From: an uncultured Parasutterella sp.
Lineage (GTDB): Bacteria; Pseudomonadota; Gammaproteobacteria; Burkholderiales; Burkholderiaceae_F
Assembly: GCA_900766055.1 (NCBI GenBank)
Contig: CAAFTZ010000008.1
Coordinates: 1 to 22,515, forward strand
Reading direction: 5' to 3'
DNA: 22,515 nt
Shown: piece by piece, positions 15,520 through 22,493 of the stretch
Numbering within the stretch: position 1 is the first letter of the stretch
Layout of the letters: the number at the start of each line of letters is the position of its first letter
The notes under the pieces: generated by a model
Databases searched by the model: none
Told to the model about the DNA's origin: nothing
The model's input: the letters and a program-made list of their open reading frames with translations, nothing else
Position numbers and translations under genes: made by a program

Positions 15520-15556
15520 AAAACGGCGATCAACCGCAAAGGAAGAACGCCGTTTT
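15520..15556. terminator. Bidirectional terminator between terC copy 2 and mnmA
   Basis: AAAACGGCG (15520-15528) and CGCCGTTTT (15548-15556) are perfect 9-bp arms with a 19-base loop. Each strand ends in a short U-run, which fits the convergent genes on both sides. Confidence 0.75.
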
Positions 15557-15566
15557 GCCGCTGATG

Positions 15567-16652
15567 TTAGCGGCTGGTGTCGATGATCGCACCGCCTAAG
15601 CAAACTTCCCCGTCATAAAAGACCGCACTCTGACCGGGAGTTACCGCCCAAAGAGGATCAAGAGAAGAAACCACAACGCTTTTATCATCGGCTTGGATAA
15701 CCTTGCATTCCTGGTCGGCCATGCGGTAACGCGTTTTAAGGCCGAGCATCCTTCCGGTTTCCGGAGCTGTTCCGCTGATCCAGTTGGGTCGTGTGGCAGA
15801 AAGCGAGAAGGACTGAAGCCAGGGATGGTCGTGACCTTGGACGATGTAGAGCGTGTTGTTCGGAATGTCCTTGCGGGCAACAAACCAAGGTTCGCCGTTG
15901 CCGTACTTAGAGCCGCCGACGCCGATACCTTTGCGCTGACCTAAGGTGTAGTAAGAGAGGCCGATGTGCTCACCGACAATTCTTCCGTCCGGTGTTTTGA
16001 TCGGACCGGGCTTATTGGCGAGGTAACGATGGAGGAACTCACGGAACGGACGCTCTCCGATAAAGCAGATGCCCGTGCTGTCTTTCTTCTTGGCGTTCGG
16101 TAAACCGATCTCTTCGGCAATTCTGCGTACTTCGGTCTTGCACATGTCTCCGACCGGGAACATGGCTTTCGAGAGCTGGTACTGATTGAGGCGATTTAAG
16201 AAGTAGCTCTGATCTTTAGTGTTGTCCACACCTTTAAGAAGCTCAAAGAGTCCGTCTCTTTCACGAACCCGCGCATAGTGTCCGGTAGCAATCTTGTCAG
16301 CGCCCAGGCGAATGGCGTGATCAAGGAATGCTTTGAATTTGATCTCGGAATTGCAGAGAACGTCAGGGTTCGGCGTACGGCCGGCGGAATACTCGGAAAG
16401 GAACTCTGCAAAAACGCGGTCCTTGTATTCTTTGGCAAAGTTTACGGCTTCAATATCGATGCCGATAACGTCAGCAACCGCCGTAGCATCGATTAAATCC
16501 TGACGGGAAGAACAGTATTCGCTGTCGTCATCGTCCTCCCAGTTTTTCATGAAAAGACCGATTACTTCGTATCCCTGCTGCTTGAGAAGATAGGCGCTGA
16601 CGGCAGAATCCACTCCGCCTGAAAGACCAACGACAACTGTTTTTGTTTCCAC
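15567..16652 (-). CDS. mnmA: tRNA-specific 2-thiouridylase MnmA
   Basis: MnmA adds sulfur to uridine 34 of tRNA-Lys, tRNA-Glu and tRNA-Gln, using ATP and a persulfide from IscS and the Tus relay. The PP-loop SGGVDS is at residues 11-16. The catalytic cysteines are Cys100 (in PNPDVLCNSEIKF) and Cys196 (in DSTGICFIGE). The tRNA-recognition and C-terminal barrel regions are complete and the 361-aa length is normal. The start is GTG, supported by AAGGAG six bases upstream and by the standard METKTVVVGLSGG alignment. It ends against the terminator shared with terC copy 2. One of its substrates, tRNA-Lys(TTT), is encoded at 5487-5562. Confidence 0.97.
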   Translation of the reverse strand: METKTVVVGLSGGVDSAVSAYLLKQQGYEVIGLFMKNWEDDDDSEYCSSRQDLIDATAVADVIGIDIEAVNFAKEYKDRVFAEFLSEYSAGRTPNPDVLCNSEIKFKAFLDHAIRLGADKIATGHYARVRERDGLFELLKGVDNTKDQSYFLNRLNQYQLSKAMFPVGDMCKTEVRRIAEEIGLPNAKKKDSTGICFIGERPFREFLHRYLANKPGPIKTPDGRIVGEHIGLSYYTLGQRKGIGVGGSKYGNGEPWFVARKDIPNNTLYIVQGHDHPWLQSFSLSATRPNWISGTAPETGRMLGLKTRYRMADQECKVIQADDKSVVVSSLDPLWAVTPGQSAVFYDGEVCLGGAIIDTSR

Positions 16653-16812
16653 AAAAAACTCCTTACGATAATTCTCGCCATTTTAATGAGTTAGCGATCA
16701 AGAGACAGGTGTTTTTCGCTATTCTTGTGTGCGTAGTTGAAACAGACGACAATGCTGTTTTGCTAAAAACAATGCCGCGGCTCATTAGAGCGAAAGAATA
16801 AAAGGATTCGAG

Positions 16813-17880
16813 ATGATTGTGACTCAGAATGCAGCAGATAAAACTCAGAAGTTTTTAGACGATTTCAAGGTCTCTAAACCCGTGATCGGTTTGCCTGGTC
16901 TCGGCTGGGACACTCCGGAAATGGCGGCAGCGGTTTCTAATGCCGGCGGCTTGGGCGTGCTCCATATCGGTTTTAAAACCGAAGAGGAAATCGAAAGAGA
17001 TGTTGCAAAGATCCGTTCGCTGACCGATAAGCCTTTTGCCGTACTGATGTTCCCGCAAAAAGAATCGATCTTAGACGCAGAGAAACTTCGCCTGCAGGAC
17101 ACAGCGCTTTCTCCGCTCAGAGAAGATTTGGGATGCACTGCAGTTAGACCGATATCGGCTCCGCTCTTTGATAATCAGTTCAGGAAGATTGTTGAACTGA
17201 AAGTTCCGGCTGTCGGCTTGAGACTCGGTGGTCTGAGGGAGCCTTACATGGAAGAACTTGAAGCCAACGGCATTCCTGTCTTCGGTATCGCGTCTAATCT
17301 CAGGGACGCAAAAGTCCTTGTTTCCAGCGGCGTTAACGCTGTCGTAGCTGCAGGCTGGGCTGAAGAAGGTTTGCTCTCACACGAAGAAATCAGTAAAGAT
17401 CAGGCTGAAATCGATTCCCTGGTCTTATGGTCGGAATGCGCAAGAGCATTGAGAGTCCCGGTTCTTGGCGCCGGCTCGGTTACGACGCAGGATCAGGTTC
17501 GTGTGTTAAAGGCGCTTGGCCTCGCAGGCTTCATGCTTTCTGATGCACTGCTGCTTGCCAAGGAGTCTCCGATCCCTGACTCTTGGCGCACGAAGATTAT
17601 GTACTTGGCAGATTCTGCTTCTGAGATGACCGATACCTTTATGGGCCGAGCCTCACGTTATTTGTCTAACGGCTTTGCTCAGATCTTCCCCGAGAAAGGC
17701 CTTCCTGTCCTTCAGTTCCCTTATCAATACTTTGCCCTGAAAGATATTTTTGATAAGGCATTAGAGATTGGCCGAATTGATTTGGCGCTTCTGGAAGTCG
17801 GACAATACGTCTATCTTGCCGAGAGCGGCACGACTGCTGACATCATTAACAAATTCTGCGGATATTGGAGCGAGGCATAA
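16813..17880 (+). CDS. Nitronate monooxygenase-like FMN protein (NPD family)
   Basis: The protein is a TIM-barrel flavoprotein of the 2-nitropropane dioxygenase family. It shows the N-terminal GLPGLGWDTPEMAAAVSNAGGLGVLH segment in shorter blocks, VPVLGAGSVTT near residue 218, and ALGLAGFMLSDALLL near 235-250, the FMN phosphate region. True nitronate monooxygenases carry a GxEAGGH motif with a catalytic histidine; here the equivalent stretch appears to be AGWAEEGLLS with no His, so nitronate oxidation is doubtful. At 355 aa the length is normal. It abuts pncA with no gap (TAAATG), so the two form an operon. An unidentified flavin-dependent reductase or oxidase role is the safest call. Confidence 0.8.
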   Translation: MIVTQNAADKTQKFLDDFKVSKPVIGLPGLGWDTPEMAAAVSNAGGLGVLHIGFKTEEEIERDVAKIRSLTDKPFAVLMFPQKESILDAEKLRLQDTALSPLREDLGCTAVRPISAPLFDNQFRKIVELKVPAVGLRLGGLREPYMEELEANGIPVFGIASNLRDAKVLVSSGVNAVVAAGWAEEGLLSHEEISKDQAEIDSLVLWSECARALRVPVLGAGSVTTQDQVRVLKALGLAGFMLSDALLLAKESPIPDSWRTKIMYLADSASEMTDTFMGRASRYLSNGFAQIFPEKGLPVLQFPYQYFALKDIFDKALEIGRIDLALLEVGQYVYLAESGTTADIINKFCGYWSEA

Positions 17881-18501
17881 ATGCAAGATAATCAGGCGCT
17901 CATCGTCGTCGACGTCCAAAAAGATTTCTTAGAAACCGGCGCACTACCTGTTAAAGAGGGTAGCCAGGTCGTGCCGGTCATTAATCGGATCATCCCGAAA
18001 TTTAAGAATGTTGTATTTACTCAAGACTGGCACCCGGAAGGACATATTTCTTTTGCCTCTTCTCATCCCGGCGAGGCGCTTTACAGCATGATTGACGTGT
18101 CCTACGGTCAGCAGGTTTTGTGGCCCGACCACTGTGTTCAAGACACGGCCGGCGCAGAGTTTGCCGAGGGACTCAATACAGAAAACGGCGTCTGCTTTGT
18201 GAAAAAAGGCGCGCACCCGAACATCGACAGCTACTCGGCTTTCCTTGAAGCGGACCGCAAGACCAAGACGGACTTAGCTGTCTGGCTGAAGTCTCAGGGA
18301 ATCACAGAAGTCTTTGTCTGCGGTTTAGCGACTGACTTTTGTGTCAGCTGGACGGCATTAGATGCGGTTGACGAAGGCTTCAAGGTTTACGTGATCGAAG
18401 ACGCCTGCCGCGGAATCGACGTTAACGGCTCACTCGAAGCAGCTAGAGCCGAATGGAAAAAAAGAGGAATCAAACGAATTGATTCCTCGGAGATTAATTA
18501 A
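17881..18501 (+). CDS. pncA: Nicotinamidase PncA
   Basis: PncA hydrolyses nicotinamide to nicotinate for NAD salvage. The catalytic triad is visible as Asp11 (VVDVQKDF), Lys109 (VKKGAHP) and Cys154 (ATDFCV). The metal site is Asp49, His51 and His55 in TQDWHPEGH. The DSYSAF segment that lines the pocket is present. At 206 aa it is close to the E. coli enzyme. It starts directly at the stop of the preceding NPD-family gene and is surely cotranslated with it. The stop codon overlaps the stop of convergent lrgB, and the last codons contain the terminator of the lrgAB transcript. Some homologues also convert pyrazinamide. Confidence 0.95.
   Translation: MQDNQALIVVDVQKDFLETGALPVKEGSQVVPVINRIIPKFKNVVFTQDWHPEGHISFASSHPGEALYSMIDVSYGQQVLWPDHCVQDTAGAEFAEGLNTENGVCFVKKGAHPNIDSYSAFLEADRKTKTDLAVWLKSQGITEVFVCGLATDFCVSWTALDAVDEGFKVYVIEDACRGIDVNGSLEAARAEWKKRGIKRIDSSEIN
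18457..18488 (-). terminator. lrgAB terminator embedded in the pncA coding end
   Basis: GAGGAATCAA (18464-18473) and TTGATTCCTC (18479-18488) are perfect 10-bp arms around ACGAA. On the minus strand a run of seven T follows, making a textbook terminator for lrgBA. It sits wholly inside the pncA reading frame, encoding the KKRGIKRIDSS region. Confidence 0.85.
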
Positions 18502-19241
18502 AAGAAAAGTTTCATTAGAAGCGGCGTAAGCAGCGGCGCCAGCAGCGCGGTGGTCAAACCGGTTAAGCCGATAGCCAGACTGCCGTAGGCGCCCGCTGTC
18601 GAATCAATCTGGAAAGCTCGGGAAGTACCCATGCCGTGCGCGGAAAGACCGAGCGCAAAACCCTTAGCCGAAGAAGAATCAACTTTCAGAAGCAGGAACA
18701 AGGGGCCGGCGCAGATTGAACCGAGTACGCCTGTCAGAACGACTAAGGAAGCCGAGAGGGCGGGAAGACCGCCGAGTTTTTCTGCGATGGACATCGCAAT
18801 CGGGGTTGTAACGCTCTTCGGAGCCAAACTGATGATGGTTTCCGGAGATGCGCCGAGCACACCCGCGATCAGGACGGTCGAGGTGATTGCCGTAACGGCG
18901 CCGGCAAAAAGCCCCAACAAAATCGGAAGCCAATTTTTAGCCAGCTGAATTCTGAGGTCATACAGCGGCACGGCAAGCGCGACTGTTGTCGGCCCCAGTA
19001 GGAAGTGAATGAACTGGGCGCCGGAAAAGTAAGTCTGATAGGGCGTGTGCGTGACCATCAGCAAAATCACGACAGTCACAATCGAGACGGCGACCGGATT
19101 CAGAAGTGAGTTCCAGTTGCTCCACTTATAGAGTTTCTGAGCAAAGAGGTAAGCCGCCAGCGTGACCGTCAGCCACAGGAGAGAAGACGTGGAAAGCGAG
19201 GCCCAGATTTCCTCGATGCCGTGAAAGTCAATGTTATTCAT
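18498..19241 (-). CDS. lrgB: LrgB-family protein
   Basis: The 247-aa membrane protein has about seven hydrophobic helices. It carries the family core APKSVTTPIAMSIAEKLGG (about residues 140-158), VLTGVLGSICAGPLF, and the GLSAHGMGTSRAFQID block. LrgB and CidB-type proteins work with LrgA and CidA holin-like partners in control of autolysis or, in other bacteria, in export of small organic acids such as pyruvate or glycolate. The start overlaps the end of lrgA by 8 bp, so the two are translated together. It is convergent with pncA, with overlapping stops, and ends at the terminator inside pncA. The physiological substrate cannot be read from the sequence. Confidence 0.93.
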   Translation of the reverse strand: MNNIDFHGIEEIWASLSTSSLLWLTVTLAAYLFAQKLYKWSNWNSLLNPVAVSIVTVVILLMVTHTPYQTYFSGAQFIHFLLGPTTVALAVPLYDLRIQLAKNWLPILLGLFAGAVTAITSTVLIAGVLGASPETIISLAPKSVTTPIAMSIAEKLGGLPALSASLVVLTGVLGSICAGPLFLLLKVDSSSAKGFALGLSAHGMGTSRAFQIDSTAGAYGSLAIGLTGLTTALLAPLLTPLLMKLFF

Positions 19242-19608
19242 GCTGCGCCTCCTTCTGTTCTTTGCGTTTCTGCAGCCAGCTTGTCGAGTACTTAATGACT
19301 AAGGCGGTGACGGCGATGGTCAGAATCGTGCTGACGACAAGAGAAACACCGATCGGAAGCGCTTCATTTTTGAGGCGGTCGATGTGCAGCATGATGCCGA
19401 CACCGGCGGGAACGAACAAAACGGCAAGATAAGAAATCAGCACCAGCGAAATCGGACGGACCCAGGCGGCGAGTCTGTCGTTTGCGATCAGCGCAACGAG
19501 CAGTAAAAACATTCCTAAGACAGAGCCGGGAACGGGAAGATGAAAGTACATCTCTGCGACGTTTCCCAAAAGCTGAAACACCAGAAGAAGGACCAGACCT
19601 TCGATCAT
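19234..19608 (-). CDS. lrgA: CidA/LrgA holin-like membrane protein
   Basis: The 124-aa protein has four hydrophobic helices and a positively charged C terminus (SWLQKRKEQKEAQHE), the usual shape of CidA/LrgA proteins. The diagnostic stretch is HLPVPGSVLGMFLLL (about 27-41) followed by VPAGVGIMLH. It is first in the lrgAB unit. I see no strong Shine-Dalgarno before the ATG at 19606-19608, so translation may be weak. Family members are proposed to oligomerise in the membrane like phage holins. Confidence 0.9.
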   Translation of the reverse strand: MIEGLVLLLVFQLLGNVAEMYFHLPVPGSVLGMFLLLVALIANDRLAAWVRPISLVLISYLAVLFVPAGVGIMLHIDRLKNEALPIGVSLVVSTILTIAVTALVIKYSTSWLQKRKEQKEAQHE

Positions 19609-19741
19609 TTTGTAATAGCGATGAAAATTTACAGAGAACTGCGAATGTATTCCTTATCTCAGCACAAAAACGACGTCGGTATCAGAAAATTTTTTCGAAT
19701 TGAGTAATCAAAATAGGTTTGTCCAGCGGTATTTATTCTCA

Positions 19742-19770
19742 TTTATCTCGATCTCACAAATCATTACAAT
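19742..19770 (+). promoter_or_regulatory. Candidate promoter of the M20 peptidase gene
   Basis: TTTATC (19742-19747) and TACAAT (19765-19770) are spaced 17 bp apart and lie about 65 bp before the ATG at 19834. The -10 match is good and the -35 match is weak. Confidence 0.4.
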
Positions 19771-19833
19771 CGCGGGAATCGTTAAGCCTTCGGGCTCAAC
19801 TGTTTTACGCAACTTATATAAGAGGAAACATCA

Positions 19834-20949
19834 ATGTCAGTTCTCGACTCTTACATGAAAGACTTGGCCGAATTGGTTAACAAAGACCGCGGCACTGCAA
19901 ACATTGCCGGCGTTACCGAAGCCGCCAAGATTATGAAGGGCCACCTTGAATCCATCGGATTCAAAGCCGACCTCGTTGACTTAGGTCCGAATGCCGGCAA
20001 CGGTCTGTTCGCTACGAACAAACCCAATGCTGACCACTATGACGTTCTCTTCAATGCCCACCTTGACACCGTTTTCCCTGACGGAACTGCTGCCGCTCGT
20101 CCTTTGACTGTTAAAGGCGACCGCGCCTACGGTCCCGGCTGCAGCGACTGCAAGAGCGGCGTGCTTGCCATCTACTACGCTCTGAAGGCTGCTCGTCCTG
20201 AAGATCTAGAAAGACTCTCCATCGCTGTTGCTCTGAACCCGGACGAAGAAACCGGTTCCAAGGCTTCCAGCGCATGGCTTAAAGGCATCGCTGCCAAATC
20301 TTCCCGTGCTCTGGTTTTTGAAGCAGCCCGCGCAGGCGGTCAGCTCGTTCGCTCCAGAAAGGGTTCTACAAACTACGTCGTGACCTTCCACGGTAAAGCT
20401 TCCCATGCCGGCAACGCTCCGTACAAAGGAGCCAACGCTAACATCGCTGCTATGCGCTTTGCTCTGGCAGCTGCCGGTCTGGCCGATGTCGATAAAGGCA
20501 CAACCGTCAACCCCGGCGTGATCGAAGGCGGCAGCGCTCCTAACGTCATTTCCGAAAAGTGCGTTGTTAAGCTCGACACTCGCTATTGGAACAACGACGA
20601 CGACAAATATCTGGATGAAGGCATCAACAAACTGGCCGCTGCTGTTTGGGCACCGGGCGTGACTCAGACGATTGAACGCGTCAGCCACAGCAACTCCATG
20701 CCCTTGTCCGACGCAACGAAAGAACTGGTTGCTCAGATTACTGAAGCCGCTAAACTCGAAGGCTTCGACATCGACTGGGTGGATGCAGGCGGTGCTTCCG
20801 ACGGCAACCATATGGCTGAAGCCGGCCTCCCCGTTATTGACGGCTGCGGCCCTGCGGGCGGCGAATTCCACTGCGACCGCGAATTCCTTCGCTTAGACAC
20901 CGTCGAAGAACGCATTCGCATGATCACTCGCTTCCTGTCTCTGATCTAA
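19834..20949 (+). CDS. M20 family zinc metallopeptidase, carboxypeptidase G2-like
   Basis: The 371-aa enzyme shows all five expected metal ligand positions of the M20 family: His76 and catalytic Asp78 in AHLDTV, Asp105 in GCSDCKSG, the Glu138-Glu139 pair in NPDEETG, Glu163 in VFEAAR, and His346 in GEFHCDREF. The dimerisation domain begins at YVVTFHGKASHAG (about 181-193). The pattern resembles glutamate carboxypeptidase (CPG2) and ArgE/DapE relatives, which remove C-terminal glutamate or deacylate amino acids. There is no signal peptide, so it acts in the cytoplasm. RBS AGAGGAAA lies seven bases before ATG. It is a single-gene unit with a strong terminator. The natural substrate is unknown. 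Confidence 0.92.
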   Translation: MSVLDSYMKDLAELVNKDRGTANIAGVTEAAKIMKGHLESIGFKADLVDLGPNAGNGLFATNKPNADHYDVLFNAHLDTVFPDGTAAARPLTVKGDRAYGPGCSDCKSGVLAIYYALKAARPEDLERLSIAVALNPDEETGSKASSAWLKGIAAKSSRALVFEAARAGGQLVRSRKGSTNYVVTFHGKASHAGNAPYKGANANIAAMRFALAAAGLADVDKGTTVNPGVIEGGSAPNVISEKCVVKLDTRYWNNDDDKYLDEGINKLAAAVWAPGVTQTIERVSHSNSMPLSDATKELVAQITEAAKLEGFDIDWVDAGGASDGNHMAEAGLPVIDGCGPAGGEFHCDREFLRLDTVEERIRMITRFLSLI

Positions 20950-20971
20950 TTCAGTAGAAACAGACCTAAAC

Positions 20972-20995
20972 GCAAACGCCCTTCGGGGCGTTTGC
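20972..20995 (+). terminator. Intrinsic terminator of the M20 peptidase gene
   Basis: GCAAACGCCC and GGGCGTTTGC are perfect 10-bp arms with a UUCG tetraloop, followed by TGTTTGT. The stem is very stable, and the U-tract is interrupted. Confidence 0.85.
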
Positions 20996-21094
20996 TGTTT
21001 GTGCGGACTCGAATTCGGTGCCGGAAACGAAAGAAATGCCTTGCAGGAATACAATGCATTTCATCTGACAAAAAGTTAAAAGAAGGAATTCAGA

Positions 21095-21310
21095 ATGAAA
21101 TTCGAATTGAACGGCGAATTTATTCGCTTAGGAGATCTGCTGAAGGCGGCAGGACTGACCGGAACCGGAGGAGAAGCCAAACAGGCCGTACAGGACGGCT
21201 TAGTGAATGTGGACGGAAAAGTCTGTACGGAACGCGGTCACAAAATCCGTGCCGGGCAGAAAGTTCAGTTTAAAGATCAGACGATCGAGGTCGTTGAACA
21301 ACAAAAATAG
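21095..21310 (+). CDS. S4-domain RNA-binding protein, YbcJ-like
   Basis: The 71-aa protein is essentially one S4 domain: IRLGDLLKAAGLTGTGGEAK, then VQDGLVNVDGKVCTERGHKI and a final strand KVQFKDQTIEVV. Small S4 proteins of this size (YbcJ, and the RqcP and RlbA relatives) bind structured rRNA or tRNA, and some bind stalled 50S subunits. The RBS AAGGAATT is about eight bases before ATG. The stop codon is the first part of an unusual repeat cluster (21310-21375). It stands alone, convergent with infA. The exact RNA target is unknown. Confidence 0.9.
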   Translation: MKFELNGEFIRLGDLLKAAGLTGTGGEAKQAVQDGLVNVDGKVCTERGHKIRAGQKVQFKDQTIEVVEQQK

Positions 21311-21375
21311 GATATGTCGACAGCGAGTACATATCCTGAAATATGTCGATGAAATTGATTTTTGTCGACATATCC
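21310..21375. repeat. Palindromic ATATGTCGAC repeat cluster
   Basis: GGATATGTCGAC (21310-21321) and GTCGACATATCC (21364-21375) are perfect 12-bp inverted arms. Inside them ACATATCC (21329-21336) pairs with the left arm's GGATATGT, and ATATGTCGA (21341-21349) pairs with TCGACATAT of the right arm. Two side-by-side hairpins can thus form as an alternative to one large one. The 8-bp palindrome TGTCGACA occurs at 21315 and 21363. There is no U-tract fitting a plain terminator. Confidence 0.7.
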
Positions 21376-21378
21376 GCA

Positions 21379-21423
21379 CAAAAGAAAAAAGGCTGACGCA
21401 AAACTTGAGCTTTGCGGCAGCCT
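21379..21423 (-). terminator. infA terminator
   Basis: AGGCTG (21390-21395) with inner CGCAAA pairs with TTTGCG and CAGCCT (21418-21423). On the minus strand TTTTTCTTTTG follows, making a strong intrinsic terminator 15 bp after the infA stop. Confidence 0.88.
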
Positions 21424-21438
21424 CTTCTTCAGAAGCGA

Positions 21439-21699
21439 TTACTTGCGTTTTCCGCCGGCGGCAGCAACCGGAGGACGACCCTCGATATGACGGAAGGTAA
21501 TACGGCCTTTGGTCATGTCGTACGGGGAGATTTCCAGCGAAACTTTATCGCCGGCGAGAATTCGGATGTGATGCTTACGCATTTTGCCGTTTGTGTAGGC
21601 AATCAGTTCATAGCCGTTGTCGAGTTTGACGCGATAGCGAGCGTCCGGAAGAACTTCGGTAACGGTTGCAGTTGTTTCAATCAGGTCTTCTTTAGCCAT
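21439..21699 (-). CDS. infA: Translation initiation factor IF-1 (Burkholderiales long form)
   Basis: IF-1 binds the A site of the 30S subunit and helps IF-2 and IF-3 select the initiator tRNA. The start was set at ATG 21697-21699 because it gives the standard MAKEDLIE opening; a TTG nine codons upstream is open but has no family match. The OB-fold core runs through NGKMRKHHIRILAGDKVSLEI to DMTKGRITFRH. At 86 aa it exceeds the usual 72 because of a basic tail (RPPVAAAGGKRK). This is the form of the second infA paralogue often seen in betaproteobacteria. The Shine-Dalgarno AGGAAC is 12 bases from ATG and lies in a hairpin arm. Confidence 0.95.
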   Translation of the reverse strand: MAKEDLIETTATVTEVLPDARYRVKLDNGYELIAYTNGKMRKHHIRILAGDKVSLEISPYDMTKGRITFRHIEGRPPVAAAGGKRK

Positions 21700-21711
21700 A
21701 TAAGAATAAAA

Positions 21712-21733
21712 GTTCCTAATAATCAATAGGAAC
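21712..21733 (-). promoter_or_regulatory. Hairpin covering the infA Shine-Dalgarno
   Basis: GTTCCTA and TAGGAAC are perfect 7-bp arms with an 8-base loop in the infA leader. The 3' arm on the minus strand holds AGGAAC, the likely Shine-Dalgarno of infA. The fold would hide it and could tune initiation. Confidence 0.5.
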
Positions 21734-21815
21734 AGGGTTTTAAAAATCGGATTTTACCTGACAATGCGCCTAAGTACGTAAACTCATTAACAAAAATGAG
21801 CCAATCGAGGCGGTT

Positions 21816-21844
21816 TTGCTAAAATCGATCTAATAAATTACAAA
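21816..21844 (+). promoter_or_regulatory. Candidate hemG promoter
   Basis: TTGCTA (21816-21821) and TACAAA (21839-21844) are 17 bp apart, about 48 bp before the hemG ATG. Both hexamers match the consensus only in part. Confidence 0.4.
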
Positions 21845-21891
21845 TTGATGCGAAAGGCCTTGTCGGTCCGGACGCGATCGGAGCGGAATTA

Positions 21892-22437
21892 ATGAAGAAC
21901 ATTCTTATCGTTTATTACTCTCGCATGGGCCATACCGCCCGCATGGTTCGTACTATTGCCGACGAACTCGAGGCACTCGGAAACACCGTGACGGTTATGC
22001 CGGTCTCCGAAGCCCTTCGCGAAGGCGTGGACTGGAGCAAGCATGATTTCGTGCTCTGCGGCTTCCCTGTTGTTTACGGCACCTACCATCCGAACGTTTA
22101 TGAATTTGTTCGCAACAACTGTACGGAACTTGATCGCAAACCCAATGCGATGTTCAACGTTACCGTCGTTGCCCGCACGCCGTTTAAGGCGACAGTCGAA
22201 GGCAACCGCTACATGCAGAAATTCCTTGAACGCTCTCCGTGGCGTCCCAGAGACCTCAAGTGCTTTGCCGGCAAGATCGACTATCCGCACCTGAATCTCT
22301 TTGATAAGAAGTGCATTCAGCTCATTATGAAGATCACAAACGGCCCGACCGACCCGTCTATGTGCATTGACTTTACCGACTGGGAAGATGTGAAGCAGTA
22401 CGCCAAACACATCTCCGAGCTTGCTCACCAAGCTTAA
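21892..22437 (+). CDS. hemG: Menaquinone-dependent protoporphyrinogen IX dehydrogenase HemG
   Basis: HemG oxidises protoporphyrinogen IX to protoporphyrin IX in heme synthesis and passes electrons through FMN to quinones, so it can work without oxygen. The 181-aa length is identical to that of E. coli HemG. The flavodoxin FMN-phosphate loop is YYSRMGHTARM (8-18), and FPVVYGTYHPNVYEF (58-72) lines the flavin. The HemG-specific segment SPWRPRDLKCFAGKIDYPHL is followed by IMKITNGPTD and the usual TDWEDV ending. The RBS GGAG is eight bases before ATG. It would supply heme for the many c-type sites of the cytochrome in this window. A strong terminator follows. Confidence 0.96.
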   Translation: MKNILIVYYSRMGHTARMVRTIADELEALGNTVTVMPVSEALREGVDWSKHDFVLCGFPVVYGTYHPNVYEFVRNNCTELDRKPNAMFNVTVVARTPFKATVEGNRYMQKFLERSPWRPRDLKCFAGKIDYPHLNLFDKKCIQLIMKITNGPTDPSMCIDFTDWEDVKQYAKHISELAHQA

Positions 22438-22471
22438 TCTCAGGCTAATTCTCAATGTTTTTATACCGCGC

Positions 22472-22493
22472 AACCCGCTAAAATTAGCGGGTT
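22472..22493 (+). terminator. Intrinsic terminator after hemG
   Basis: AACCCGCTAA and TTAGCGGGTT are perfect 10-bp arms with a two-base loop (or 8 bp with a larger loop), followed by ACGCTTTCTTT. It lies 34 bp after the hemG stop. Confidence 0.85.

Noticed and set aside
18498..19608. A prophage holin pair, considered because LrgA is holin-like.
   Set aside because: No other phage genes are nearby, and the overlapping lrgAB pair is a normal chromosomal operon.
20206..20871. A 221-codon open frame on the minus strand within the M20 peptidase gene.
   Set aside because: The plus-strand peptidase has every metal ligand in place; the antisense product shows no recognisable domain.
21310..21375. 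A CRISPR array, considered because of the repeated ATATGTCGA units.
   Set aside because: The units are short, lie in both orientations and have no uniform spacers; there are no cas genes nearby.
21700..21726. A longer infA product starting at a TTG nine codons upstream.
   Set aside because: The extra residues (MIIRNFYSY) are not found in IF-1 proteins, and the standard MAKED start is present. The upstream TTG also lies in the hairpin loop.
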